A DNA stretch of 64,000 nt from Planctomyces sp. SH-PL62 (GTDB taxonomy: Bacteria; Planctomycetota; Planctomycetia; Planctomycetales; Planctomycetaceae). This document shows positions 41,474 to 49,201 of this stretch, in pieces. Position numbers and translations under genes: made by a program. The notes beneath the pieces were generated by a model that worked only from the letters and a program-made list of their open reading frames with translations, was not told the origin of the DNA and did no database searches. The DNA lies in the NCBI GenBank assembly GCA_945893045.1, contig CAMDEA010000011.1, positions 1 through 64,000 of the forward strand, read 5' to 3'. Each line of letters begins with the position of its first letter. Within the stretch, counting starts at the first letter, position 1.

Positions 41474-43567
41474 CTATTTCGGCTCGCCATCATCCGAGAG
41501 GACGCCATCCGGCCGCACTCGGAAATTTCCTGTGGCCGAATGTTTGGAGAAGACGTCTTGAGTCACTCGAAACTGCTTGACCAAATCATCGCCGTGAATC
41601 GTCTGCCCACCGCCGGTGACACCACCCACGATGGTGACTCGGCGCGGAGCGATCAGCGCCGCGATGTGCGGGATGTCGCCGACGTCGCGCAGAATGCTGG
41701 GAACCATCAGGCCGAGGCGTTGATTGCGGTACGGTTCGTTGGTGACGTAGCTGGCCAGCGAGTTGATCGTCACCGCGTGCGTGATGCGTTCGTCGAGTGC
41801 CGCCGCACAGAGTGCGACGGGGCCGGCTGTGCCGTTGCCCACCAGCATGACCTCCGACGGTAGTTTCGAGAGACGTCCAGCAAGGACGTCGAGCACACGG
41901 CGGACATCCCACGTCCATTGGCCGAGCAACGGGCGGCCGATCCACAGTGACCACTCGGCGGAGTTGTGATCGGGAGCATTTCCGATCTTGTCGCTCGGCA
42001 GCGCCAGTCGGCCGGTCGCTCGCAGTTCGAGAACTGCGACGGCCCAGCCATCGGCAAGGAGTTTAATCGCCTGCTCGCCGCCCAATGTTTTGTCCACACT
42101 CTGTTCGAGGTCCAATAGCACGGCCAGCCGATTCACCTTCGGCGGCTGTGAAGTCTGCGGCACACCGCGCAACAGCACCGAGAGCTTGATGCCTGGCTCG
42201 CTCTCGACACTTAGAATCACGGTCTCACCTTCCGCCAATTCGAGGACGTCCGTCGCCTTCACTGCTCGTGGAGTTGCTCCGCCCAACACGGTGTCGAGAG
42301 CTTTGATCCGCGCCGTCTTTTCCGTCTTCCACGCATCGAGGCTGTCGGGAGCCTTCCGGTTCTCCAACAGCCTGCGAGCCTCGGCCCCGGCGAAGCGCGG
42401 GATCGTCAGATAGTCGTCCGGTCGTGAGTCTCCGGGAAAGCAGCGCAGCGATTCGGGTTCTTCGGTTTTGATTTCGGGATCGGGCAGCGGTGAGCCGTCG
42501 CCGGTCCCTTTGAGGTGCCGCGTCATCCAGCCGTACATGGCTTCGCGCATCGCCTGGTTGTAGTCGTGTCCCGATTCGATGATCGTGTGTTTGACTCCGT
42601 CCGGTTTGCCGAGCAGCTTCGCGAGCGACTCGACACGAGCGAACGTCTTCTTCGCTTCGCCGACCGAGAACTGGAAAGCGTCGCGAGTCGCGCTGGTGAT
42701 CATCGCTCCGCGACCGGCGGCGAGGCCGAGCACGTCTCCCTCTTCGGTGAATCGCACGGCTCCGGGGACGACCTCGCACATGCAGCAGGCGGCTCCGAGG
42801 TACGAATCGTAGGTGCCGACCGAGCAGGTCGGGACGACGCAGCCGAATCGTTCGTCGAACGCTCCGGCGTACATCGTTTGATTGCCGCCGCCGCTGGCTC
42901 CGGTGATGCCGATGTGTTTGCCGTCCACCTCCGGCCGAGTCTGCAAGTAATCGACCGCGCGCATATTTTCATAGACCTGCATGCCGGAAAGCGGCAGGCC
43001 GATCGGGAACAGCGTCGCGCCGGTCATCTCGCCGTGATATTCGCCGAGCTTCTTATTGATGCCGCGCTCGCCGGCTCCCATCGCATCGACGACCAGCACG
43101 AAGAAGCCGTGCTTTACCGAGCCGATGCAGCGCGACTGCACAACGCGATCTTGTTTCGCTCCCGCCCAATGCCCGTGAACGTGCAGGATCGCCGGCACTT
43201 TTTCAGTCTTAGCTTTGTCGGGGACGTAAGCGTTCGCGGTCATCCACACGCCAGTTCGAGTTTGAAAGACGAGCTTCTCGACGCGATAGCCGTCTCGTTG
43301 AATCTCACCGAGCTTTCGCGGAGCGAGTTCGCACGGTGTCTCCGGGAATCCGCCCCAAGCCTTGAGCAAGTTCTCACGCAGCTTGTTGCGCCGCTGTTGC
43401 CAGTCGGCCGCGTCAGCCGGAGGATTGTCGTTCGCTCGCAGCGCGGCACCTTGCGACTTGATGAATGCCAAAAACTGCTGCTCCGGCTTGGGAGCTTCCT
43501 GAGCTTGCGACGCGACACCAACTCCGAGCATGAGACCAATCACTACGAGCCAAGATTGCCAGCGCAT
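41474..43567 (-). CDS. Secreted acetylxylan-esterase-like protein, two alpha/beta-hydrolase modules
   Basis: This 697-residue protein has a signal peptide (MRWQSWLVVIGLMLGVGVAS). The first module has ILHVHGHWAGAKQD, VDAMGAGERG, the nucleophile elbow ITGASGGGNQTMYAGA, and a likely acid/His (ESGHDYNQAM). The second repeats the fold pattern, but its elbow reads LVGNGTAGPVALC with no serine, so it is probably non-catalytic. Members are deacetylases of hemicellulose or related secreted esterases. ATG 43567 begins the signal peptide; the open frame further upstream is palindromic DNA. Confidence 0.82.
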   Translation of the reverse strand: MRWQSWLVVIGLMLGVGVASQAQEAPKPEQQFLAFIKSQGAALRANDNPPADAADWQQRRNKLRENLLKAWGGFPETPCELAPRKLGEIQRDGYRVEKLVFQTRTGVWMTANAYVPDKAKTEKVPAILHVHGHWAGAKQDRVVQSRCIGSVKHGFFVLVVDAMGAGERGINKKLGEYHGEMTGATLFPIGLPLSGMQVYENMRAVDYLQTRPEVDGKHIGITGASGGGNQTMYAGAFDERFGCVVPTCSVGTYDSYLGAACCMCEVVPGAVRFTEEGDVLGLAAGRGAMITSATRDAFQFSVGEAKKTFARVESLAKLLGKPDGVKHTIIESGHDYNQAMREAMYGWMTRHLKGTGDGSPLPDPEIKTEEPESLRCFPGDSRPDDYLTIPRFAGAEARRLLENRKAPDSLDAWKTEKTARIKALDTVLGGATPRAVKATDVLELAEGETVILSVESEPGIKLSVLLRGVPQTSQPPKVNRLAVLLDLEQSVDKTLGGEQAIKLLADGWAVAVLELRATGRLALPSDKIGNAPDHNSAEWSLWIGRPLLGQWTWDVRRVLDVLAGRLSKLPSEVMLVGNGTAGPVALCAAALDERITHAVTINSLASYVTNEPYRNQRLGLMVPSILRDVGDIPHIAALIAPRRVTIVGGVTGGGQTIHGDDLVKQFRVTQDVFSKHSATGNFRVRPDGVLSDDGEPK

Positions 43568-43678
43568 GAAGTTGCTCCTACCGAGTGCGGATTGGGAATC
43601 GGCGTTCTTGTATCGGTCCCGTTTGCCAACGCCAACCAGAGCGAGCCGTGTGGGATGCACTTCGTCCTGAGTTCCCAT

Positions 43679-43749
43679 TTTCCGCCCTTCATTTTTCGCC
43701 AGCTCTTTTGACGATTGGTCAGGCACGGGGCGGCGGAAAATGAAGGGCG
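43679..43749. repeat. Inverted repeat TTTTCCGCCCTTCATTTT / complement
   Basis: Arms near 43679-43697 and 43732-43749 are inverted. It lies in the shared upstream region of the divergent esterase and methyltransferase genes. A smaller inverted pair (gggaggatcacgctccctcc) follows. Confidence 0.65.
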
Positions 43750-43845
43750 AAAGATGGGGAGGATCACGCTCCCTCCCAATTTTCGGTCGAGGGCACAATC
43801 ATTCAAACGTGTTGCAGGCCAGCCAGTTTTACAAAGGGATCACTG

Positions 43846-44982
43846 ATGACTTCGGGAACCTGTTGCGGTGAATTAAACGTCGAGTCGGCCGTGCGTGAGC
43901 GATACAGCGCGGCGGCGCATCAGGCTGAAGCGGCGCTCTGTTGCCCGGTCAGCTATGACCGAAAGTTCTTGGAGATCATTCCGCCGGAGATCCTGGAACG
44001 AGACTACGGTTGCGGTGATCCCTCGAAGCATGTGCGGGCCGGCGAGACGGTGCTCGATCTCGGCTCTGGTGGTGGCAAGATCTGTTACATCGCGGCACAA
44101 GTGGTCGGAGCGGCGGGCCAAGTCATCGGTGTGGACAGCAATGACGAGATGCTGAATCTGGCTCGCGAGTATCAAATCGTCGTCGGCGACCGGCTCGGCT
44201 TTCACAACGTCGAGTTTCGCAAAGGGAAGATTCAAGACCTGAAGCTCAACCTGGAACGCTTCGAGAAGTTCCTCGCCGAGAATCCGGTTCGAACCAGCGG
44301 CGATTGGCTGCGGGCGGAGGAACACGCGAACTCGCTGCGAGTTTCGGCACCGCTGATTGCTGACAGCTCGGTCGATGTCGTGGTCTCGAACTGTGTGCTG
44401 AATCTGGTGCGGAGCGAAGATCGACGGCAGCTCTTCGCCGAGATCTTTCGTACGCTGAAGCCCGGCGGTCGAGCGGTCATCAGCGACATCGTCAGCTGTG
44501 ACGACGTGCCGGTTGAACTGCAAGCAGACGCAAAACTCTGGAGCGGTTGCATCAGCGGAGCATTTCGCGAAGACCGGTTTCTGACAGCGTTCGAGTCGGC
44601 GGGGTTTCACGGCATCGAGATTCTCGAACGGCAAACCGAACCGTGGACGACCGTCGGGCCGCTGGAATTCCGCAGCCTGACGGTGCGCGCCTTCAAGCCA
44701 CAGCCGACCACCACCAGTGAATTTCGTCACGCCGTTGTTTATCGCGGGCCGTGGAAAAGTGTGACGACTGACTTCCGACAAGATTTGATCCGCGGTGAGC
44801 GTGTCGATGTCCGCGAGGCCGAGTTCGCGATGCTCGCGCAGCCGCCGTATTGCAATCAGCTCGTGCTGCTGCCGAACGCGAACGTCGAGATCGGCGCGGC
44901 TCCCAGCGGCTCGATGTTTGTGTCTCTCGATCTGGCAGCGGATGCTGGCGGATGTTGTTCTCCCGGATCGAAGTGCTGCTGA
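43846..44982 (+). CDS. SAM-dependent methyltransferase, ArsM-like
   Basis: This 378-residue protein has the SAM-binding motif VLDLGSGGGKICYIAAQ and GVDSNDEMLNLARE, preceded by a cysteine-containing segment (EAALCCPVSYD, RDYGCGDPSK). VLNLVRSEDRRQLFAEIFRTLKPGG is typical of ArsM-type methyltransferases. The C terminus is cysteine-rich (ADAGGCCSPGSKCC), suggesting thiol or metal binding, as for arsenite or another soft metal. Substrate assignment is inferred. No ars operon genes flank it. A GAF gene starts eight bases after its stop. Confidence 0.75.
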   Translation: MTSGTCCGELNVESAVRERYSAAAHQAEAALCCPVSYDRKFLEIIPPEILERDYGCGDPSKHVRAGETVLDLGSGGGKICYIAAQVVGAAGQVIGVDSNDEMLNLAREYQIVVGDRLGFHNVEFRKGKIQDLKLNLERFEKFLAENPVRTSGDWLRAEEHANSLRVSAPLIADSSVDVVVSNCVLNLVRSEDRRQLFAEIFRTLKPGGRAVISDIVSCDDVPVELQADAKLWSGCISGAFREDRFLTAFESAGFHGIEILERQTEPWTTVGPLEFRSLTVRAFKPQPTTTSEFRHAVVYRGPWKSVTTDFRQDLIRGERVDVREAEFAMLAQPPYCNQLVLLPNANVEIGAAPSGSMFVSLDLAADAGGCCSPGSKCC

Positions 44983-44990
44983 GGTTGGTG

Positions 44991-45482
44991 ATGCCGCAAG
45001 AGGAAGCTGCATTGGTGCGCGAAGTTCGCGAGGCGTGGTCGCGTGCGTCGGCCGATCGAGCGGACGCGGTCATGTCGTCCTTGCTGTCGGCCACTGGCGC
45101 GCGAGCGGTTGGTTGGTGGCGACGAGTCGGTGAAGAACTCGAACAGATCAGCTTCCAAGCCGTCGCCGACATGCCGCAGGAAGTCCGCATCGGCTTCATG
45201 GCGGCAACCGGCCGAGTCGCGATGTCACGCATTGAACTCGGCTGCGTGCGCGCGGCGGCGGAACTCCGGCCGGTGGTCGCTCGCGAAGACGCGGTTCAGC
45301 GCGGACTGACCGGCTCGGCCTCGTGGCTGACTCGCTTCGGTGCCAGTCAATCGCTGGCGCTGCCGATCGTCCGAGACGGCCTTGCCGTGGGAGTGCTGGC
45401 GATCGCGACGGAGAAAGTGTTCGACGACGACTCGCCCATCTGGCGGATGATGGCGGCGATCGTCGCCGAACTCGCGAACTAA
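44991..45482 (+). CDS. Small GAF-domain-like protein
   Basis: This 163-residue protein looks like a single GAF domain: ALVREVREAWSRASADRADA, then ARAVGWWRRVGEELEQISFQ, ASQSLALPIVRDGLAVGVLA and IATEKVFDDDSPIWRMMAAI. GAF domains bind small ligands or sense redox. No output domain is fused. It begins eight bases after the methyltransferase stop, so the two are probably an operon. GAGG precedes ATG 44991. A longer open frame from 44850 overlaps the methyltransferase and is not used. Confidence 0.68.
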   Translation: MPQEEAALVREVREAWSRASADRADAVMSSLLSATGARAVGWWRRVGEELEQISFQAVADMPQEVRIGFMAATGRVAMSRIELGCVRAAAELRPVVAREDAVQRGLTGSASWLTRFGASQSLALPIVRDGLAVGVLAIATEKVFDDDSPIWRMMAAIVAELAN

Positions 45483-45872
45483 TCGCGCAACGCCGCTCGT
45501 GAGTTTAGCCGCCCCCATCCAGCTCGCCTGGATGGAGCGAACGATGGCCAGCTAAAGGAGTGGCCTGTCCTCCTTTTTCAGACCCCATCCGCCTCGTGCG
45601 GATGGTGAAGAAGATCGCTCGGCGACGCATCTGATTCACCATCCGCGCGAGGCGGATGGGGTCTGACAACAGATCGGGGAGTCGCTGATTAGCCAGCCAT
45701 CTTTCGCTCCATCGACGTGAAGTCGATGGGGGCGTGGCCTGAACCGGTGCCAGCGAAAGCTGCTCTTGGCGAAACGGGCTGGCTGGACTACATCGCCGCC
45801 GCATTCTCCTCGCGAATGGGTCGCTCGACCTGCTTCCAACCAACTCCGCGTTCCCTTCTCTCCGAACTTCTC
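45483..45872. other. Gene-free stretch holding nested palindromes
   Basis: These 390 bases between the GAF gene and the flippase are mostly occupied by one composite repeat (45505-45738). I see no coding sequence. The rest (45739-45872) must hold the promoter of the polysaccharide genes. Confidence 0.65.
45505..45738. repeat. Composite nested palindrome, about 234 bases
   Basis: The outer arms (TTAGCCGCCCCCATCCAGCT onward, ending at 45555, against 45689-45738) match except for a variable hairpin tip. The inner arms 45581-45609 and 45635-45663 (GACCCCATCCGCCTCGTGCG and near complement) form their own hairpin. Confidence 0.75.
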
Positions 45873-47285
45873 ATGCCAACGCTGGACCCACGCACCACGG
45901 ATGGGCGACCGGCACCTCTGTCGGTGCGGAGCAACTTCGTTTGGTCGTTGATCGGGAATGTGCTCTACGCCTTCTGTCAGTGGGGCGTGCTGGTCGTGCT
46001 GGCCAAGATGTGCTCGCTGGAAACAGTCGGGATGTATGTCCTCGGCATCACGGTAACGTCGCCGATTTTTCTGTTCGCCGGTTTGCAACTGCGGCGGCTG
46101 CAAGCGACCGATGCGAATGAGGAGTTTCAGTTCGGGCACTATCTCGGCCTGCAACTCTTGGCGTGTGGCGTGGCGATGTTGGCCTGTTGGGGAGCGGGTT
46201 GGTTCTCCGGATATCACGACGCTTCGCTGGCGGTGATTCTGCTGGTTGGATTCAGCAAGGCGGTTGAGACGCTGTCGAACACGTTCTACGGATTGTTTCA
46301 GCAGCGAGAACGATTGGATCGGATCTCGAAGTCGATGGTGTTCCAGAGCGTCCTGTCGGCGGCAGGGTTGTGTGGAGGCGTCGTTCTGACGGGCGACATT
46401 GTTTGGGCCTGTGCTTGGTCAGCAATCGCTCGGCTGGCAGCCGTTCTCTTGTACGACGTGCCGAGCGTGTTGTGGTTGGCGGGTGATGATTCGAGTTTGG
46501 AACGACAGCCATCAGCCATCAGCCATCGGCTTTCAGCCTGCATGCCAACGTGGGATCGTGAGCCGCTCTGGCGGTTGGCGATGCTCGGTGTTCCGCTGGG
46601 TGTGACTGGCATGTTGGTTTCGCTGAACACGAATTTTCCGCGGTACTTCGTCGAGCAGTTCGGTGGCAAAGCGGAGTTGGGGATCTTCGGAGCGTTGTGC
46701 GCTCCGCTGTATGCGATGCACACGCTGACGAAGTCGCTGGAGTCTTCGGCCAGCGCTCAACTGGCTCGGCTGCACGCCAGCGGGGATATGCGCGGCTTCC
46801 GGAGGTTGCTCGGACGATTGATGGCGACACACACAGCGGTCGCGTTGGCGGGAGTCGTCGTCGCCTGGCTGTTCGGTCGGCCGCTGCTGACTCTGTTGTT
46901 CAACGCGGACTATGCCGAGCACGTCGATGTCTTCGTGGCGATCATGTGGGCGACGCTCGTGGCGACATCGGCCGGCGTGATGATGACCGCGCTGATCGCC
47001 GCTCGATTCATTCAGGTTCAACTGCCGCTGATCGCGGCGACGTCGCTGGCCGCACTGGTCGCCTGCTGGTGTCTCGTGCCGACATTCGGAATGCACGGAG
47101 CCGCGTGGTCGCTGGCGATCAGCAAGCTGCCGTATCTGGCCGTCGGCCTATGGTTGATCGTGCGGATGCGGCCGAAGGTGGGGCAGGTTTCCAACCTGCC
47201 CGTCCCTACGCGGCCAATTCTCGATGCGAGCCACAGCCACTGGCAGGTTGAAAACCTGCCCCACGAGCGGAAAGGAGCGGCGTGA
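45873..47285 (+). CDS. Polysaccharide flippase (Wzx/MOP-like membrane protein)
   Basis: This 470-residue polytopic membrane protein has many hydrophobic segments (NFVWSLIGNVLYAFCQWGVL, GVPLGVTGMLVSLNTNFP, TAVALAGVVVAWLFGRPLL). The MOP-type order SLIGN...TFYGLFQQRERLD fits a lipid-linked oligosaccharide translocase. It begins the three-gene surface-polysaccharide block. Two in-frame repeats are present: RQPSAISHRLSAC in the middle (46505-46541), and the last 30 or so residues (QVSNLPVPTRPILD...QVENLPHE), which are a palindrome (47178-47264). Its TGA overlaps the ATG of asnB (TGATG). Confidence 0.82.
   Translation: MPTLDPRTTDGRPAPLSVRSNFVWSLIGNVLYAFCQWGVLVVLAKMCSLETVGMYVLGITVTSPIFLFAGLQLRRLQATDANEEFQFGHYLGLQLLACGVAMLACWGAGWFSGYHDASLAVILLVGFSKAVETLSNTFYGLFQQRERLDRISKSMVFQSVLSAAGLCGGVVLTGDIVWACAWSAIARLAAVLLYDVPSVLWLAGDDSSLERQPSAISHRLSACMPTWDREPLWRLAMLGVPLGVTGMLVSLNTNFPRYFVEQFGGKAELGIFGALCAPLYAMHTLTKSLESSASAQLARLHASGDMRGFRRLLGRLMATHTAVALAGVVVAWLFGRPLLTLLFNADYAEHVDVFVAIMWATLVATSAGVMMTALIAARFIQVQLPLIAATSLAALVACWCLVPTFGMHGAAWSLAISKLPYLAVGLWLIVRMRPKVGQVSNLPVPTRPILDASHSHWQVENLPHERKGAA
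46505..46541. repeat. CAGCCATCAG-type repeat in frame in the flippase gene
   Basis: CAGCCATCAGCCATCAGCCA and the following bases match the family at 38620-38721. It lies in a loop-coding region between hydrophobic segments. Confidence 0.7.
47178..47264. repeat. GTGGGGCAGG...CCTGCCCCAC palindrome encoding the flippase C terminus
   Basis: The arms GTGGGGCAGGTTTCCAACCT (from 47178) and its near complement (ending 47264) enclose about 40 bases. The protein tail after the last membrane segment is formed by this element. Confidence 0.8.
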
Positions 47286-49189
47286 TGTGCGGCATCGCGG
47301 GATTTGCATTGCGACATCCAGCTCCGTGGGGCGAGCCGATTGTCTCCGATATGACCGACGCGATCGCGCATCGCGGACCGGATTCGGACGGGCATCTGGC
47401 GAGTCCCGATCAGCGCGTCTGGCTGGGCTTTCGCCGGCTGGCGATCCGCGATCTCGACCCGCGCGCGAATCAGCCGATGGTCAGCGCGAGCGGTCGCACG
47501 GCGATCATTTTCAATGGCGAGATTTACAACTCGGTCGAGCTTGCGGCAAAGCATTGCCGTGATCTCAAACTGCGCACGACCGGCGACACCGAAGTCTTTC
47601 TGGAAGCGTTTGAACGCAGCGGTTCGGCGATCTTCGAGCAAGTCAACGGGATGTTTGCCGCCGCGTTTCTGGATCTCCCCTCCGGCGAAGTCACGCTCGT
47701 GCGCGATCGGATGGGGAAGAAACCGTTGTTCCTGCATGAGACGCCCAGCGGGTTCGCGTTCGGTTCGGAGCTGCGAGTGTTTCGCCGCTTTGGACTGCAA
47801 CCTGATCCGTCGTCGTTGTCGTTGTATTTGCACTTCGGGTACTTCCCGTCTCCGCACACGTTCTTTCGCAACACCACGCAGGTCCGCCCCGGTGAGTTCG
47901 TCGTGTTGCATCGGGGTGAGATTTGCCGCCGGCAGAAATACTTCGATGTGACGCAGTGGGACTGGGGACACGGATCGACCGACCCACAAGGGGTCGGGCT
48001 ACCGGAGTTACTGTCGGACGCGGTCTCGATCCGCACGTTGAGTGATGTTCCGATTGGTGGGTTCCTCAGCGGCGGCATCGACTCGTCGTTGGTCGCGGCG
48101 TTGCTGAAGTCCACCGGGCGCAGCGATCTGCCGATGTTCACGGTCTCGTTTCGGGACGGCTCGGCGGACGAAGCGCCGTTTGCGGCGGAGATCGCCAAGC
48201 ATCTGGGGCTGAGCCATCGGGTTCTGTCGCTCGATGAGCGCCGGCTGCCGGAGATGATTGACGATTACCTCGACTGCTACGAGCAGCCGTTTTCCGACAG
48301 CAGCGGCCTGCCGTCGATGCTGTTGTGCGAAGCGGTCAAGGAGCATGTCACGGTCGCGCTGTGCGGTGACGGCGGCGATGAGTTCTTCGGCGGCTACTCG
48401 CGCTACGGCTGGCTGCGTCACGCACTGCAAGCTCAACGAGTGCCGCGACTCGCGCGATCATTTCTCGGACGGATGCTGCCGGTACTCGACCGGCAGCGCG
48501 GGCTGCGATTGCAACGGCTGTTGGAGACGCGCGATGCCGCCGGGCTGTATGCACAGCTCATCGGCGGTTCGGCGTTTGCTTCACCCAGCGAACTTCTGTG
48601 CGACGTCCCCGCGACTGCCGACAACTCGGCCGAGCAACTGGTGCGCGACTTGTTCGCGCGAGTGCCAGTTGATCCGCTCTCTCAGGCGGCATGCTTCGAC
48701 GCGGCCTATTACATTCCCGATGACTTGCAGGTGAAGATGGACCGGGCGTCGATGCGTGTTTCGCTCGAAGTCCGTTCGCCGCTGCTCGACCACCGTGTCG
48801 CGCGGTTCGGAGCCGAACTGGCGACACACGCCAAATTTCGTAACGGCCCGAAGACGATTCTCCGTAATGCCCTTGCCGGTTTCATGCCGCGCGGGTTGTT
48901 TGAACGACCAAAGCACGGCTTCTCGGTTCCGATGCGAGCATGGCTTTCCGGTCCGCTGCGAGACGTCGTTCATGAAGCGTTCCGGCAACGCTCGGTGGTC
49001 GAATGCGGCTGGTTGAACTCGGCAACGTTGCTGCGGCTCGAACGTGATTACCACGCCGGGCGCACCGAGTTGTCAGCGATGTTGTGGCTGTTGTTCGTGC
49101 TCGCACGCTTTGTGGACCGCACGGCGGCGGACTTCGGATCTGGTGTCTGCTTCCAGCCGAAAACTGTGGAACTTTTCAAGGCCGCATGA
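47285..49189 (+). CDS. asnB: Asparagine synthase (glutamine-hydrolysing), AsnB family
   Basis: The family amidates aspartate or, in polysaccharide clusters, may amidate sugars or peptides. The 634-residue protein starts MCGIAGFA with the catalytic Cys2, then IAHRGPDSDG, FNGEIYN, and the synthetase PP-loop FLSGGIDSSLVAALL, ALCGDGGDEFFGGYSRY and PLLDHRVARF. Its start overlaps the flippase stop, so the two are translationally coupled. A REP-like arm is in frame between the two domains (DPQGVGLP, 47979-48002). Its place between flippase and polymerase suggests a role in surface polysaccharide rather than general asparagine supply, which is inference. Confidence 0.88.
   Translation: MCGIAGFALRHPAPWGEPIVSDMTDAIAHRGPDSDGHLASPDQRVWLGFRRLAIRDLDPRANQPMVSASGRTAIIFNGEIYNSVELAAKHCRDLKLRTTGDTEVFLEAFERSGSAIFEQVNGMFAAAFLDLPSGEVTLVRDRMGKKPLFLHETPSGFAFGSELRVFRRFGLQPDPSSLSLYLHFGYFPSPHTFFRNTTQVRPGEFVVLHRGEICRRQKYFDVTQWDWGHGSTDPQGVGLPELLSDAVSIRTLSDVPIGGFLSGGIDSSLVAALLKSTGRSDLPMFTVSFRDGSADEAPFAAEIAKHLGLSHRVLSLDERRLPEMIDDYLDCYEQPFSDSSGLPSMLLCEAVKEHVTVALCGDGGDEFFGGYSRYGWLRHALQAQRVPRLARSFLGRMLPVLDRQRGLRLQRLLETRDAAGLYAQLIGGSAFASPSELLCDVPATADNSAEQLVRDLFARVPVDPLSQAACFDAAYYIPDDLQVKMDRASMRVSLEVRSPLLDHRVARFGAELATHAKFRNGPKTILRNALAGFMPRGLFERPKHGFSVPMRAWLSGPLRDVVHEAFRQRSVVECGWLNSATLLRLERDYHAGRTELSAMLWLLFVLARFVDRTAADFGSGVCFQPKTVELFKAA
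47979..48002. repeat. REP-like arm in frame in asnB
   Basis: The 24 bases match the arm of the palindromes flanking the RAYT relic (CCGACCCACAAGGGGTCGGG...). No partner arm is obvious, so this is a half element. It encodes DPQGVGL at the join between the glutaminase and synthetase domains. Confidence 0.85.
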
Positions 49190-49201
49190 ACGAGACTCCC
49201 G

